A stretch of DNA of 64,000 nucleotides from Clostridia bacterium (GTDB lineage: Bacteria; Bacillota; Clostridia; TANB77; CAG-508), in assembly GCA_017404545.1 (NCBI GenBank), contig JAFRCC010000007.1:1-64000 (forward strand), written 5' to 3'. The number at the start of each line of letters is the position of its first letter. Positions within the stretch are counted from its first letter, which is position 1. Shown one piece after another: positions 46,497 through 56,500 of this stretch. The notes under the pieces were generated by a model, which made no database searches, was not told where the DNA came from, and saw only the letters and a list, made by a program, of their open reading frames with translations. Made by a program: the position numbers and the translations under genes.

Positions 46497-47672
46497 TTAT
46501 TCTTCTGAAGGTTCTGTATTTTCTTCAGAATTTTCTCCAATATTCTCCTCAATTTCGCTTTTTTGTTCAGATTCACCCTTTTGTTGCTCTTCTATTAATT
46601 GTCTGAATTGAGATTCACTCTTAATATCTATTTTCCAATTAGTTAATTTAGCAGCCAATCTAACATTTTGTCCAGATTTACCTATAGCAAGCGATAATTG
46701 ATCATCTGGAACAATTACTTGTGCAAATTTTTCTTCTTCTTTAATATCAACCGCTAAAACTTGTGCTGGTAGTAGTGCTGCAGATATGTATATTGATGGA
46801 TCTGCATTCCATTCAATAACATCAATTTTTTCACCATTTAATTCATTTATAATATTTTGAATTCTTATTCCTTTTTGACCTACACAAGAACCAACTGGAT
46901 CGATATTTTCATTTGGAGAATATACTGCAATCTTACTTCTACTTCCTGGATCTCTTGAAACACTTTTTATTTCGATTACACCTTCATAAATTTCTGGAAT
47001 TTCAAGTTCAAACAACTTTCTAACAAAATCTCCATTAGCTCTTGATATAATAACTTGAGGAGCACCTTTAATACCTCTTTCTACATTAACTACACACGCT
47101 CTTATTTTATCGTTTACTTTATAATTTTCTGTTGATATTTGCTCTTTTAACGGCATAACAGCCTCAAGTTTTCCAAGGTCAACAACTACTATTCCTCCAT
47201 CAGCCTTTTGAATTAATCCTGAAACAATTTCTCCCTTTCTCTCTGAGAATTCATCAAACAATACATTCCTTGACGCTTCTCTTATTTTTTGTATGATAAC
47301 TTGCTTTGCCGTTTGAGCTGCAATCCTTCCAAAATCTCTAGGAACAATTTCTTCTTGTGCAATATCCCCAATATTTAACTTTTTATTTATTTTATGTGCC
47401 TCTGTTAAATTGATTTCTACTTTCGCATCTTCAACTGTTTCAACAACAGTTTTTTCTGCATATACATGTACTTCCCCAGTTTCAGCATTCATTGTAACTT
47501 TAACATTTTCTGAGTTTGAATCATAATTTCTTTTATACGCTGTTACTAATGCAGTTTCTATTGATTCCAGCATATAATCCTTCTTTATTCCTTTTTCCTT
47601 TTCCAAATCTTCTAATGCCGATATAAGTTCCTTGCTATCTATTAATTTATTTTGTTTTAAATCTTTCTTCAT
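46497..47672 (-). CDS. nusA: Transcription termination/antitermination factor NusA
   Basis: 391 residues. NusA N-domain (about 1-125), S1 domain (EIVSGLIQKADGGIVVVDLGKLEAVMP, about 138-165), then two KH domains with GSCVGQKGIRIQNIINEL and AIGKSGQNVRLAAKLTNWKIDI. The acidic Glu/Ser tail is typical of low-GC species lacking the AR repeats. GGAGG 8 bases before the ATG. It follows rimP by 14 bases. Confidence 0.98.
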   Translation of the reverse strand: MKKDLKQNKLIDSKELISALEDLEKEKGIKKDYMLESIETALVTAYKRNYDSNSENVKVTMNAETGEVHVYAEKTVVETVEDAKVEINLTEAHKINKKLNIGDIAQEEIVPRDFGRIAAQTAKQVIIQKIREASRNVLFDEFSERKGEIVSGLIQKADGGIVVVDLGKLEAVMPLKEQISTENYKVNDKIRACVVNVERGIKGAPQVIISRANGDFVRKLFELEIPEIYEGVIEIKSVSRDPGSRSKIAVYSPNENIDPVGSCVGQKGIRIQNIINELNGEKIDVIEWNADPSIYISAALLPAQVLAVDIKEEEKFAQVIVPDDQLSLAIGKSGQNVRLAAKLTNWKIDIKSESQFRQLIEEQQKGESEQKSEIEENIGENSEENTEPSEE

Positions 47673-47686
47673 CTCTTAATCCTCCC

Positions 47687-48154
47687 TTAATTATTCCAAT
47701 CATAAAATTTTTTTATTTGTGAAATATTTTTTCTTTCTATATCTACTGTTGAATTGCTATCTACTTTAATTGTTAAACATTCATTATTAAAATTAATAAG
47801 TTCTCCAACAAATTCTTTGCTTCCATCTAATGACTTGAATAATTTTATTGTGATTAGCTCTCCAATATTATCTTTTAAATGCTTTTCCTTTCTTATCATC
47901 TTTTCAACACCCGTAGATGATACTTCGAGAAAATATTGCTCTTTAATGAAATCTTCCTCGTCTAAAATATCAGTAATTGCATTGTTTACGTTTTCACAAT
48001 CATTTAAGTCTATCTCTCCATTTTCTTTCTCAATAAAAATTCTTAAGAAATAGTCTTTTCCTTCTTTTACATATTGAACATCATATAGTTTGTATCCTAA
48101 GTCTTCTATAACTTTAGATAATCTATTCTCAATTTTTTCTTCTATATTTGCCAA
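47687..48154 (-). CDS. rimP: Ribosome maturation factor RimP
   Basis: 155 residues starting at a TTG (48154) with AAGGAGG 7 bases upstream. N-terminal alpha/beta half with LRIFIEKENGEIDLNDCENVNNAI (about 33-56) and YFLEVSSTGVEKMIRK (about 74-90), then the Sm-like C-terminal barrel (about 95-150). It is needed for 30S maturation. First gene of the nusA operon, behind a promoter and a leader hairpin. Confidence 0.96.
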   Translation of the reverse strand: MANIEEKIENRLSKVIEDLGYKLYDVQYVKEGKDYFLRIFIEKENGEIDLNDCENVNNAITDILDEEDFIKEQYFLEVSSTGVEKMIRKEKHLKDNIGELITIKLFKSLDGSKEFVGELINFNNECLTIKVDSNSTVDIERKNISQIKKFYDWNN

Positions 48155-48179
48155 TATTTATCCTCCTTACTTACGATTA

Positions 48180-48204
48180 AAGAGTGGGATTGGCTCCCAC
48201 TCTT
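48180..48204 (-). promoter_or_regulatory. Leader hairpin of the nusA operon
   Basis: AAGAGTGGGA-GCCAA-TCCCACTCTT, perfect 10-bp stem, 26 bases before the rimP start and about 20 bases after the predicted transcript start. No T run follows, so it is more likely a 5'-end stabilising or regulatory structure than a terminator. Confidence 0.65.
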
Positions 48205-48227
48205 CTGTCCTTTCTTATTGCGTTACT

Positions 48228-48256
48228 ATTATATACTCTTTTCTTTAAATAATCAA
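48228..48256 (-). promoter_or_regulatory. Promoter of the rimP-nusA-infB operon
   Basis: Minus strand TTGATT (48256-48251), 17-base spacer, TATAAT (48233-48228). The remaining 48257-48430 bases are AT-rich with no supported feature. Confidence 0.7.
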
Positions 48257-48430
48257 GCTTTTTTGTTAAAAGTTTTGTTACTATTTAATAGTTATGATAA
48301 TAATAAAACCTTTCTCTGACATTATTAAATAAAAAGTGTTAAACTGTAACAAAGTTTTTATACATCATATTTTTATATTTCTCATTTTTATTTACTTGAC
48401 ATACCTATTATATTCTTATACTAAATTAGA

Positions 48431-48931
48431 TTATTCCCCAAAATAATCACTAGTTTCCTTTAATCCTTCAAATCCTGTCTGTCTTAAAATTTCATACGTA
48501 ATAATCGCTACAGAATTTGACAAATTTAAAGATCTTAATGTATTCCTCATCGGAATACGAACTGTTTGCCCGATATATTTTTGTAATAAATCTTCCGGAA
48601 GCCCCTTTGTTTCTTTTCCATACAATACAAAAACCTCATCATATTTCGAGTAATCCACATCTGAATAACAATGTGAAGCTTTAGTACTTGCAAAAAACAT
48701 ATTATTCATCTCTGGTGGATATTTTTCTAAAAATTTTTGTAGCGATATATGCTCTTCTACATCTAATTTATCCCAATAATCCAATCCAGACCTTTTTAAT
48801 GCTCTATCGGTTATTTGAAAACCAAGTGGCCTGACTAAGTGTAGTTTAGCTCCTGTAATAGCACAAGTTCTTGCAATATTTCCTGTATTTTGCGGAATTT
48901 CAGGCTCCACCATTACAATATTTATTTTCAT
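48431..48931 (-). CDS. trmL: tRNA (cytidine/uridine-34-2'-O)-methyltransferase TrmL
   Basis: 166 residues. SPOUT fold with VEPEIPQNTGNIARTCAITGAKLHLVRPLGF (about 8-38), LYGKETKGLP (about 107-116) and the knot-forming RIPMRNTLRSLNLSNSVAIITYEILRQ (about 130-156). It methylates the wobble base of leucine tRNAs. Single gene, AAAGGA 8 bases before the ATG, divergent from mutS2. Confidence 0.95.
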   Translation of the reverse strand: MKINIVMVEPEIPQNTGNIARTCAITGAKLHLVRPLGFQITDRALKRSGLDYWDKLDVEEHISLQKFLEKYPPEMNNMFFASTKASHCYSDVDYSKYDEVFVLYGKETKGLPEDLLQKYIGQTVRIPMRNTLRSLNLSNSVAIITYEILRQTGFEGLKETSDYFGE

Positions 48932-48994
48932 ACTATCATTCCTTTCAAAACAGATTTAATATTACTACAATCTTAGCGTAATGTCAAAGTAAGC

Positions 48995-49023
48995 TTTAAA
49001 TATAGCACATAATATGATATAAT
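48995..49023 (+). promoter_or_regulatory. Promoter of mutS2
   Basis: TTTAAA (48995-49000), 17-base spacer, TATAAT (49018-49023), 34 bases before the TTG start. Confidence 0.6.
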
Positions 49024-49057
49024 TTTACTCGTAGATTACATTAAAAGGAGATTTATT

Positions 49058-51415
49058 TTGGATAAATATTACGAAAAATTAGAGTTTAATAAAATTATCG
49101 ATATAGCTGAAAAATATTGTGTTACCGATATTGGAAGGTATAAATTAAAAAATTTAGAGCCATCTTTCAATAGTTTAGTTGTTTCTCATCTGTTGTCCGA
49201 AACTACGCAAACAATTTGTCTTATAAACGAAAGTGGCTATATGCCTATTTCTCCAATAGATAATTTTGAATACATTTCTAAAACACTTTCAAGCAATCTG
49301 AATCTTTCTTGCTCTGCTCTTTTATCTGTTGGACGCATACTAAATATTTCAAGAAATTTAAAGAAATATTTTTTTGAAAGGACAGATATTTCAGCATTTG
49401 ATAATATTGAAAATTATTTTAATAATTTATATACAAATCAGATACTTGAAGATAAAATCTTTAAGTCTATTGTTGATGAAAATACTGTTTCTGACGATGC
49501 TTCTTCGGAACTCTGCTCTATCAGACGAAAAAGACAGAACCTTGAGAGCTCAATAAAAGAAAGCCTAAACAGAATGATTCACTCATCGTATTCAAAATAT
49601 ATTATGGATGCGATAGTAACAATTAGAAATGATAGATATGTTATCCCTATAAAAATTGAATATAAAGATAGTGTAAAAGGTTTTATACATGATACATCTT
49701 ATAGCGGATCCACTGTTTTTATAGAGCCATTGCCTATCTTTGATATGAATAATAAAATTCAAGATTTACAAATAGAAGAAAACACTGAAATTGAACGAAT
49801 TCTGAAAGATTTAACCGATAAAATCTATCCGATAAGACAAAATATTGAACAAACAGTTGAATCTATTGGAAATTTAGATGTATTATCTGCAAAAGCTAAA
49901 TTTTCTCTAGAATTTAAGTGTACAGAGCCAATTATTAATCATGAAAAAATAATAGACATAAAACAAGCAAGACATCCTTTAATTGATAAAACAAAAGTTG
50001 TCCCTGTTTCTATTGAAATTGGTAAAAATTATACATCACTTATAATTACAGGTCCAAATACTGGTGGAAAAACAGTTTGCTTAAAAACAGCAGGTTTACT
50101 ATGTTTAATGGCTTATATAGGTCTTCATATCCCTGTTGAAGATGGAAGTAGCATATGCGTATTTGACAATATTTACGCTGATATTGGTGATGAACAGAGT
50201 ATACAGGAATCGTTAAGTACCTTTTCCTCTCACATGACAAATATTGTTGACATATACAACCATGCAACAGAAAAAAGTCTTATACTGGTTGATGAACTTG
50301 GATCTGGTACAGACCCAGTTGAAGGAGCCAACTTAGCCATAAGCATATTAGAGCACTTTCATAATTTAGGATCTATTACCATGGCCACAACACACTATCC
50401 TGAAATAAAAAATTATGCTCTTGTAACAGATGGATTTGAAAATGCAAGTTCTGAATTTGATATTGAGAATTTAAAGCCTACATATAAGTTATTAGTTGGA
50501 ATTCCTGGAAAAAGCAATGCATTTGCGATAACAAAAAGATTGGGTATGCCAAACTCAATACTAGATAGAGCACAATCACTTATGAAAAAAGATAACATAA
50601 GTGTTGAAGAGCTTATAAAAAATATATATGACGATAAAATTAAAATTGAAAAAGAAAAGGAAAAAATTACTCAAAACTCTAATCAAATTTATAATTTAAG
50701 AAAATCTTTGGAAACTGAAAATTTTAACATATTAAATAGAGAAAATGAAATAATTGAAAAAGCTAAAGTACAAGCACGCAAAATTTTATTAGATGCAAAA
50801 AATGAGGCAACTTCTATTATTTCTGAGTTAAATGAAATTGCTTCTTCCGATGTTCTAAAACAAGCAAATAATGCTAGAAACAAACTAAACAAAAATATTC
50901 AAAATACCTATACAGCAAAGCATGAAGAGAATTTATACGAAACAAACGACGAAAATATAAGTGTACAAATTGGCATGAAAGTTCATATAAAAACATTAAA
51001 TCAAGATGGAGTTGTACTAAGTAATTCAAATAAATCTAATGAAGTACAAGTTCAAATTGGAAGCATGAAAACAAATGTTAAAATTAATAATTTAGAAATT
51101 TTAAAGAAAGAAAAGAACAAATCAAATAACAATTATAGTAAGGTAACAAACAATAAACTAAAAGCTAAAACTGCTTCTACTGAAATCAATGTAATTGGTC
51201 AAACAGTTGATGAAGCAATATTTGTTGTTGATAAATTCCTAGATGATGCAGTACTTTCACATATTCAAGTGGTCAGAATAGTTCATGGAAAAGGCACCGG
51301 GAAACTTCGTGAAGGAATACATCAATTTTTAAGAAAACATCCACATGTTGCTTCTTTTAGAATTGGAACATTTGGGGAAGGAGAAATGGGTGTTACAGTT
51401 GTTGACTTAAAATAG
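49058..51415 (+). CDS. mutS2: Endonuclease MutS2
   Basis: 785 residues from a TTG with AAAGGAG 8-9 bases upstream. MutS core (about 1-310), ATPase with Walker A TGPNTGGKTVCLKTAGL (332 on), ABC signature region STFSSHMTN, Walker B ILVDELGSGTDP (near 410), a coiled-coil stretch (about 515-620) and a C-terminal Smr nuclease domain (about 712-785) with the HGKGTGKLR motif. It lacks the mismatch-recognition domain. MutS2 suppresses recombination and also rescues collided ribosomes in Bacillus. Single gene, convergent with tuf. Confidence 0.97.
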   Translation: MDKYYEKLEFNKIIDIAEKYCVTDIGRYKLKNLEPSFNSLVVSHLLSETTQTICLINESGYMPISPIDNFEYISKTLSSNLNLSCSALLSVGRILNISRNLKKYFFERTDISAFDNIENYFNNLYTNQILEDKIFKSIVDENTVSDDASSELCSIRRKRQNLESSIKESLNRMIHSSYSKYIMDAIVTIRNDRYVIPIKIEYKDSVKGFIHDTSYSGSTVFIEPLPIFDMNNKIQDLQIEENTEIERILKDLTDKIYPIRQNIEQTVESIGNLDVLSAKAKFSLEFKCTEPIINHEKIIDIKQARHPLIDKTKVVPVSIEIGKNYTSLIITGPNTGGKTVCLKTAGLLCLMAYIGLHIPVEDGSSICVFDNIYADIGDEQSIQESLSTFSSHMTNIVDIYNHATEKSLILVDELGSGTDPVEGANLAISILEHFHNLGSITMATTHYPEIKNYALVTDGFENASSEFDIENLKPTYKLLVGIPGKSNAFAITKRLGMPNSILDRAQSLMKKDNISVEELIKNIYDDKIKIEKEKEKITQNSNQIYNLRKSLETENFNILNRENEIIEKAKVQARKILLDAKNEATSIISELNEIASSDVLKQANNARNKLNKNIQNTYTAKHEENLYETNDENISVQIGMKVHIKTLNQDGVVLSNSNKSNEVQVQIGSMKTNVKINNLEILKKEKNKSNNNYSKVTNNKLKAKTASTEINVIGQTVDEAIFVVDKFLDDAVLSHIQVVRIVHGKGTGKLREGIHQFLRKHPHVASFRIGTFGEGEMGVTVVDLK

Positions 51416-51424
51416 AAGTTTTTA

Positions 51425-51458
51425 TATTATAGGAATTCATTATGAATTTCCTATAATA
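51425..51458. repeat. Palindrome with TATAGGAA/TTCCTATA arms
   Basis: TATTATAGGAA (51425-51435) and TTCCTATAATA (51448-51458), with TTCAT/ATGAA pairing inside. It lies just after mutS2. The same core recurs upstream of fusA (55070-55095). Confidence 0.75.
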
Positions 51459-51460
51459 CA

Positions 51461-51490
51461 AAAAAAGTAGAGATAAATCTCTACTTTTTT
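51461..51490. terminator. Bidirectional terminator between mutS2 and tuf
   Basis: AAAAAAGTAGAGAT-AA-ATCTCTACTTTTTT, perfect 14-bp arms with A/T runs on both sides. Confidence 0.93.
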
Positions 51491-51503
51491 ATTTTACTTA
51501 TAA

Positions 51504-52706
51504 TTAAGCAATAACGTCAGCAACAACACCTGAACCAACTGTTCTACCACCTTCACGAATAGCGAATCTTAGTCCTTTTTCAATAGCGATTGGTGTAATT
51601 AATTCGATTGTCATATCAACGTTATCACCTGGCATACACATTTCTGTACCTTGTGGTAATTCAATAACACCTGTAACGTCTGTTGTTCTGAAATAGAATT
51701 GAGGTCTATAGTTTGTGAAGAATGGTGTATGTCTTCCACCTTCTTCTTTAGTTAGAACGTATACTTGTGCTGTGAATTTTGTATGTGGATGAATTGTTCC
51801 TGGTTTAGCTAAAACTTGTCCTCTTTCAACTTCTTCTCTTTGAATACCTCTTAAAAGAACACCGATGTTATCTCCAGCTTCAGCTTGGTCTAGTAATTTT
51901 CTAAACATTTCTACACCAGTAACAACTGTTTTCTTAGATTCATTTGATAAACCAACGATTTCAATTTCGTCTGAAAGTTTAACAACACCTCTTTCAACTC
52001 TACCTGTAACAACTGTTCCTCTACCTGTGATTGTGAATACATCTTCGATAGGCATTAGGAATGGTTGATCAACTGGTCTTTCTGGAGTTGGGATGTAGCT
52101 ATCAACAGCATCCATTAATTCTTTCATTGGAGCATATACAGGATCATTAGGATCTGTAGATGTGCTCTCTAATACGTTTAATGAAGATCCTTTGATGATT
52201 GGAATCTCGTCACCTGGGAAATCATAGCTTGATAATAAGTCTCTAACTTCCATTTCAACTAATTCTAATAATTCTGGATCATCAACCATATCGCATTTAT
52301 TTAAGTAAACAACGATATATTTAACACCAACTTGTCTAGCAAGTAAGATGTGCTCTCTTGTTTGAGGCATTGGTCCATCAGCTGCAGAAACAACTAATAT
52401 AGCACCATCCATTTGAGCTGCACCTGTGATCATGTTCTTTACATAGTCAGCATGTCCTGGGCAGTCAACGTGAGCATAGTGACGATTGTCTGTCTCATAC
52501 TCAACGTGTGCAGTATTGATTGTGATTCCTCTAGCTTTTTCTTCTGGAGCACCATCAATTTGATCGTATGCTTCGAATTTAGCTTTTCCTAATAATGATA
52601 AATATTTTGTAATAGCAGCTGTTGTAGTTGTTTTACCATGGTCAACGTGTCCGATTGTACCAATGTTAACGTGTGGTTTGGTTCTTTCAAATTTCTCCTT
52701 TGCCAT
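51504..52706 (-). CDS. tuf: Elongation factor Tu
   Basis: 400 residues. G1 [15 protein letters not shown] (about 19-33), G2/effector [15 protein letters not shown]3 [13 protein letters not shown]4 NKCDMV, then domains 2 and 3 ending [11 protein letters not shown]. It delivers aminoacyl-tRNA to the ribosome. AAAGGAGG 8 bases before the ATG. It has its own promoter downstream of fusA, in addition to possible readthrough. Confidence 0.99.
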   Translation of the reverse strand: MAKEKFERTKPHVNIGTIGHVDHGKTTTTAAITKYLSLLGKAKFEAYDQIDGAPEEKARGITINTAHVEYETDNRHYAHVDCPGHADYVKNMITGAAQMDGAILVVSAADGPMPQTREHILLARQVGVKYIVVYLNKCDMVDDPELLELVEMEVRDLLSSYDFPGDEIPIIKGSSLNVLESTSTDPNDPVYAPMKELMDAVDSYIPTPERPVDQPFLMPIEDVFTITGRGTVVTGRVERGVVKLSDEIEIVGLSNESKKTVVTGVEMFRKLLDQAEAGDNIGVLLRGIQREEVERGQVLAKPGTIHPHTKFTAQVYVLTKEEGGRHTPFFTNYRPQFYFRTTDVTGVIELPQGTEMCMPGDNVDMTIELITPIAIEKGLRFAIREGGRTVGSGVVADVIA

Positions 52707-52794
52707 TTTAAAATTCCTCCTTTAAATTTTGTACGCTCTTATGTCGTACATATTTATATTTTTGAAAATTAAAAACTATTTTCTCGATACCGCC

Positions 52795-52823
52795 ATTTTA
52801 TACTATATGTTCTAAAAAAGCAA
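52795..52823 (-). promoter_or_regulatory. Promoter of tuf
   Basis: Minus strand TTGCTT (52823-52818), 17-base spacer, TAAAAT (52800-52795). A leader of about 85 bases follows with nothing else recognised. Confidence 0.6.
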
Positions 52824-52843
52824 GTATTTTCTTAAATTTTCGG

Positions 52844-52878
52844 TTTGCATCAAACTGGACGATACCTTTTGATGCAAA
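52844..52878. repeat. 11-bp inverted repeat between fusA and tuf
   Basis: TTTGCATCAAA (52844-52854) and TTTGATGCAAA (52868-52878), perfect arms with a 13-base loop and no T run. Possible fusA 3'-end structure or operator. Confidence 0.55.
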
Positions 52879-52927
52879 ATCTCTATTCTTTATCAATTCT
52901 AGTACCAAAATAATCGCCCACTTGACA

Positions 52928-55009
52928 CTAGTCTTTCTTAGCTCTACTAGATACTATTGCATCTAATACAGATTTTGGAACTTCTTCATAGTGAGAAGGT
53001 TCCATTGAGTATGTTCCTCTACCTTGAGTTTTAGAACGTAAGTCTGTAGCATAACCAAACATTTCAGATAATGGTATAAATGCTCTGATTTCTTGGTTTC
53101 CAGCTTTTGCTTCCATTCCTTCCATTCTTCCACGTCTAGCGTTGATATCTCCAATAACATCTCCCATATATTCTTCTGGAACTGTTACTTCAACTTTCAT
53201 GATTGGCTCTAATATAACAGATTTAGCTTGTTTACAAGCCTCTTTAAATGCCATAGAAGCAGCAATCTTGAATGCCATTTCTGAAGAGTCAACTTCGTGG
53301 TATGAACCATCAACTAATGTAGCTTTGAAGTCGATAACTGGATATCCAGCAAGGATTCCGCTTTCAGCAGCTTCTCTAATTCCGTCTTCAACTGGTTTGA
53401 TGTATTCTTTTGGAACAGCACCACCAACGATTTTACTTTCGAATTTAATACCGCTACCTGGCTCTAATGGTTCCATTTCAATCCATACATCACCATATTG
53501 ACCATGTCCACCTGATTGACGTACGAATTTACCTTGAACTTTAACTGTATTTCTAATTGTTTCTTTGTAAGAAACTTGTGGTTTACCTACAGTACATTCA
53601 ACTTTGAATTCTCTCTTCAATCTATCAACGATGATATCTAGGTGAAGCTCACCCATACCAGCAATAATAGTTTGTCCAGTTTCTTGATCTGTATGTGTTT
53701 TGAATGTTGGATCTTCTTCAGCTAGTTTAGCTAAAGCAATACCCATCTTCTCACTGTTAGCTTTGTCCTTAGGTTCAATAGCTATATCAATAACTGGCTC
53801 TGGGAATTCCATTGATTCTAGAATAACTGGCGCTGATGGATCACATAAAGTATCACCTGTAGAAACTTCTTTTAATCCAACTGCTGCTGCTATATCTCCA
53901 GCATAAACTTTGTCTAAGTCTTCTCTGTGGTTAGCATGCATTAATAATAGTCTTCCTATTCTATCTTTCTTTCCTTTATTTGCATTTAATATTGTAGATC
54001 CTGAATCCAATGTTCCTGAATATACTCTTATGAAACATAATTTTCCAACGAATGGATCAGTAGCAATTTTGAAAGCTAAAGCTGCGAATGGTTCGCTATC
54101 GCTTGGTTTTCTATCTGTTTCATTTCCATCTAAGTCAACCCCTTTAATAGCTGGGATGTCAACTGGAGATGGTAAATAATCAACAACAGCATCTAATAAT
54201 TCTTGAACACCTTTGTTCTTATATGAAGAACCACATGTCATTGGAACTATTGTGTTGGCAATTGTTCCTTTTCTTAGACCTTTCTTAATTTCTTCAGCTG
54301 TTAATTCTTCACCTTCTAAGTATTTCATCATTAATTCATCATCTTGCTCTGCAGCATTTTCAATCATATTAGCTCTATATTCATTAGCTTTTTCAACTAA
54401 ATCTGCAGGAATATCTGTTTCTTCAATTTCAATACCTTTATCATCTTTGTGGATGAACGCTCTCATTTTGATTAAGTCTACAATTCCTTGGAAGTTATCT
54501 TCTGCTCCAATTGGTAATTGGATTGGAACTGGGTTTGATCCTAATCTATCTTTAACTTGGTCTATACAACCATAGAAATCAGCACCTGTAATATCCATTT
54601 TGTTAACGTATATCATTCTTGGTACTTGATACTTATTAGCTTGTCTCCAAACTGTTTCTGATTGAGGTTGAACTCCACCTTTGGCAGCTAAAACTAATAC
54701 TGAACCATCAAGAACTTTTAAAGATCTCTCAACTTCTACAGTAAAATCAACGTGACCTGGTGTGTCAATGATATTGATTCTGTGACCTAACCAGTGACAT
54801 GTTGTTGCAGCAGAAGTAATTGTTATACCTCTTTCTTGCTCTTGAACCATCCAGTCCATTGTTGCTGCACCCTCGTGAACTTCTCCTATTTTATGAGTTT
54901 TACCTGTGTAAAATAGAATTCTCTCAGTTGTAGTTGTTTTACCAGCATCGATATGAGCCATTATTCCTATATTTCTTGTTTTTTCTAAAGGAAACTCTCT
55001 TCCAGCCAT
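52928..55009 (-). CDS. fusA: Elongation factor G
   Basis: 693 residues from an ATG at 55009 ([26 protein letters not shown]) with AAGGAGG just upstream. The open frame continues upstream to 55069 without a site. G1 [15 protein letters not shown] (about 17-31), G2 [13 protein letters not shown]3 DTPGHVDF, G4 NKMDI, then domains II-V ending [21 protein letters not shown]. It drives translocation. str operon order rpsL-rpsG-fusA(-tuf) is kept. Length is that of canonical FusA rather than the shorter-loop paralogues. Confidence 0.99.
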   Translation of the reverse strand: MAGREFPLEKTRNIGIMAHIDAGKTTTTERILFYTGKTHKIGEVHEGAATMDWMVQEQERGITITSAATTCHWLGHRINIIDTPGHVDFTVEVERSLKVLDGSVLVLAAKGGVQPQSETVWRQANKYQVPRMIYVNKMDITGADFYGCIDQVKDRLGSNPVPIQLPIGAEDNFQGIVDLIKMRAFIHKDDKGIEIEETDIPADLVEKANEYRANMIENAAEQDDELMMKYLEGEELTAEEIKKGLRKGTIANTIVPMTCGSSYKNKGVQELLDAVVDYLPSPVDIPAIKGVDLDGNETDRKPSDSEPFAALAFKIATDPFVGKLCFIRVYSGTLDSGSTILNANKGKKDRIGRLLLMHANHREDLDKVYAGDIAAAVGLKEVSTGDTLCDPSAPVILESMEFPEPVIDIAIEPKDKANSEKMGIALAKLAEEDPTFKTHTDQETGQTIIAGMGELHLDIIVDRLKREFKVECTVGKPQVSYKETIRNTVKVQGKFVRQSGGHGQYGDVWIEMEPLEPGSGIKFESKIVGGAVPKEYIKPVEDGIREAAESGILAGYPVIDFKATLVDGSYHEVDSSEMAFKIAASMAFKEACKQAKSVILEPIMKVEVTVPEEYMGDVIGDINARRGRMEGMEAKAGNQEIRAFIPLSEMFGYATDLRSKTQGRGTYSMEPSHYEEVPKSVLDAIVSSRAKKD

Positions 55010-55069
55010 ATTTTCCTCCTTATTACATTTTATTTTTGTTAACATAATTTTAAAGTCCTGTATACACAA

Positions 55070-55095
55070 AATTATAGGAAATAATTCCTATAATT
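55070..55095. repeat. Palindrome with TATAGGAA/TTCCTATA arms upstream of fusA
   Basis: AATTATAGGAA-ATAA-TTCCTATAATT, perfect 11-bp arms in the rpsG-fusA spacer. It shares the ATTATAGGAA core with the palindrome at 51425-51458. On the minus strand TTTTGTG follows, so it may also attenuate. Confidence 0.7.
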
Positions 55096-55155
55096 CTGTG
55101 ACTTATTAATTTAGTTAACTTTACTAATTCGATATTAAAAATGTTATCATAAATT

Positions 55156-55626
55156 TTACCATTTATAGTGTGCAAAAGCTTTGTTAGCTTCAGCCATTCT
55201 ATGCATATCTTCTTTCTTCTTGAATGCTCCACCATTTCCAGCTACTGCATCCATTATTTCACCAGCTAATTTTTCAGACATAGTTTTTTCATGTCTATTT
55301 CTAGCATAAATAACTAACCATCTTAAACCTAATGTTTGTCTTCTTTCTGGTCTAATTTCGATTGGCACTTGGTATGTAGCACCACCAATTCTTCTAGCTT
55401 TAACTTCAAGAACTGGCATTACATTGTTAAGTGCTTCTTCAAATACTTCTAGTGGACTTTTACTTTCTTTTTCTTTTATGATATCAAACGCATCATAAAC
55501 TATTTTTTGAGCAACTGTTTTTTTACCATCTAACATAACATTGTTGATTAACTTTGTAACAACTTTGCTGTTATACATTGGATCTGGTAAAACTTCTCTT
55601 TTTGCTATATATCCTTTTCTTGGCAC
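55156..55626 (-). CDS. rpsG: 30S ribosomal protein S7
   Basis: 156 residues from a GTG (55626) with AAGGAGG upstream. [42 protein letters not shown] and [29 protein letters not shown] are diagnostic. S7 nucleates assembly of the 30S head and is known to autoregulate the str operon in E. coli. 312 bases separate it from rpsL, long for this operon. Confidence 0.99.
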   Translation of the reverse strand: MPRKGYIAKREVLPDPMYNSKVVTKLINNVMLDGKKTVAQKIVYDAFDIIKEKESKSPLEVFEEALNNVMPVLEVKARRIGGATYQVPIEIRPERRQTLGLRWLVIYARNRHEKTMSEKLAGEIMDAVAGNGGAFKKKEDMHRMAEANKAFAHYKW

Positions 55627-55938
55627 TTTTCTTCCCTCCTTCTTTGTAATTATCTACCTCGTATTGCCTCGTCATGATTCCTCTTCTCTTCGTCGATATA
55701 TACATATCATCTCCTCGTTCATCGTAACAATCATTGCACTACTCGTATCTAATTTCAAAATTTATAAAAATTTCATCTGGTATTTATCCTATAAAATACC
55801 TAAGGTACTCTAAAAAGTTTAATACTATATCTACTTCTTAAACTTCTTCGTTAAGTGCTATATATTCTATATCTAAATTTAAGTAACTAACCTTAATATT
55901 AGTAAGTTATAGCACCTTGCAATTGTTCTAAATACATT
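55627..55938 (-). other. rpsL-rpsG spacer without a supported gene
   Basis: This spacer is unusually long. It holds an inverted repeat around GGTATTTTATAGGATAAATACC-type sequence (55778-55800), a purine-rich stretch GAGGAGATGAT...GAGAAGAGGAAT (about 55665-55725) and no convincing ORF. A 20-codon ATG frame exists but lacks a ribosome site. No promoter of good quality was found. It may hold an S7 or S12 autoregulatory structure. Confidence 0.5.
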
Positions 55939-56352
55939 TTACTTTTTAGGTTTCTTTGCTCCGTATTTAGATCTAGCTTGCATTCTATCTTTAACACCAG
56001 CTGTATCTAGTGTTCCCCTGATTATGTGATATCTAACACCAGGAAGATCTTTTACTCTTCCTCCTCTTATAAGAACAACACTGTGCTCTTGTAAGTTATG
56101 TCCTATTCCAGGAATATAAGATGTTACTTCATAACCATTTGATAGTCTAACCCTTGCTACTTTTCTTAAAGCTGAGTTTGGTTTCTTAGGTGTAACTGTT
56201 TTTACAACTGTACATACACCTCTTTTTTGTGGTGAACGTCTGTCAGTCATTCTCTTTTTCATAGAATTATATCCGTGTTGAAGAGCTGGAGCTGTAGATT
56301 TTGTTTCACCTGTTTTTCTTCCTTTTCTTACTAATTGATTAATTGTTGGCAC
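55939..56352 (-). CDS. rpsL: 30S ribosomal protein S12
   Basis: 137 residues from a GTG (56352) with AGGAGGTG 8 bases upstream. [13 protein letters not shown], the decoding-centre loop [20 protein letters not shown] (streptomycin-region Lys) and the loop region [17 protein letters not shown] are intact. The D of KDLPGVRYH corresponds to the Asp modified by RimO, which is also encoded in this window. First gene of the str operon, behind a promoter with a 5' hairpin. Confidence 0.99.
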   Translation of the reverse strand: MPTINQLVRKGRKTGETKSTAPALQHGYNSMKKRMTDRRSPQKRGVCTVVKTVTPKKPNSALRKVARVRLSNGYEVTSYIPGIGHNLQEHSVVLIRGGRVKDLPGVRYHIIRGTLDTAGVKDRMQARSKYGAKKPKK

Positions 56353-56394
56353 TTAAATTTCACCTCCTATTTTTATTAATAAGTTCCTGACAAA

Positions 56395-56443
56395 ATCAAA
56401 AAACTAACCGTTAATATAGTCAATGCTTAGTATATTAACGGTT
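56395..56443 (-). terminator. Hairpin with U-run at the 5' end of the str-operon leader (attenuator candidate)
   Basis: AACCGTTAATATA (56443-56431) and complement (56418-56406) around a 12-base loop, followed on the minus strand by AGTTTTTTGATTTTG. It begins at about the predicted transcript start (about 56440), so it lies within the leader and not only after the upstream gene. Confidence 0.7.
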
Positions 56444-56446
56444 GTT

Positions 56447-56475
56447 ATTATATCATCTATACTACAATAAGTCAA
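56447..56475 (-). promoter_or_regulatory. Promoter of the rpsL-rpsG-fusA operon
   Basis: Minus strand TTGACT (56475-56470), 17-base spacer, TATAAT (56452-56447), between the stop of the 616-aa gene and rpsL. Confidence 0.75.
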
Positions 56476-56500
56476 TGATTATCTAAGTAGTTTTGTTTTT

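Noticed and set aside
55690..55755. 20-codon ATG frame in the rpsL-rpsG gap
   Set aside because: No Shine-Dalgarno at suitable distance and no supporting context.
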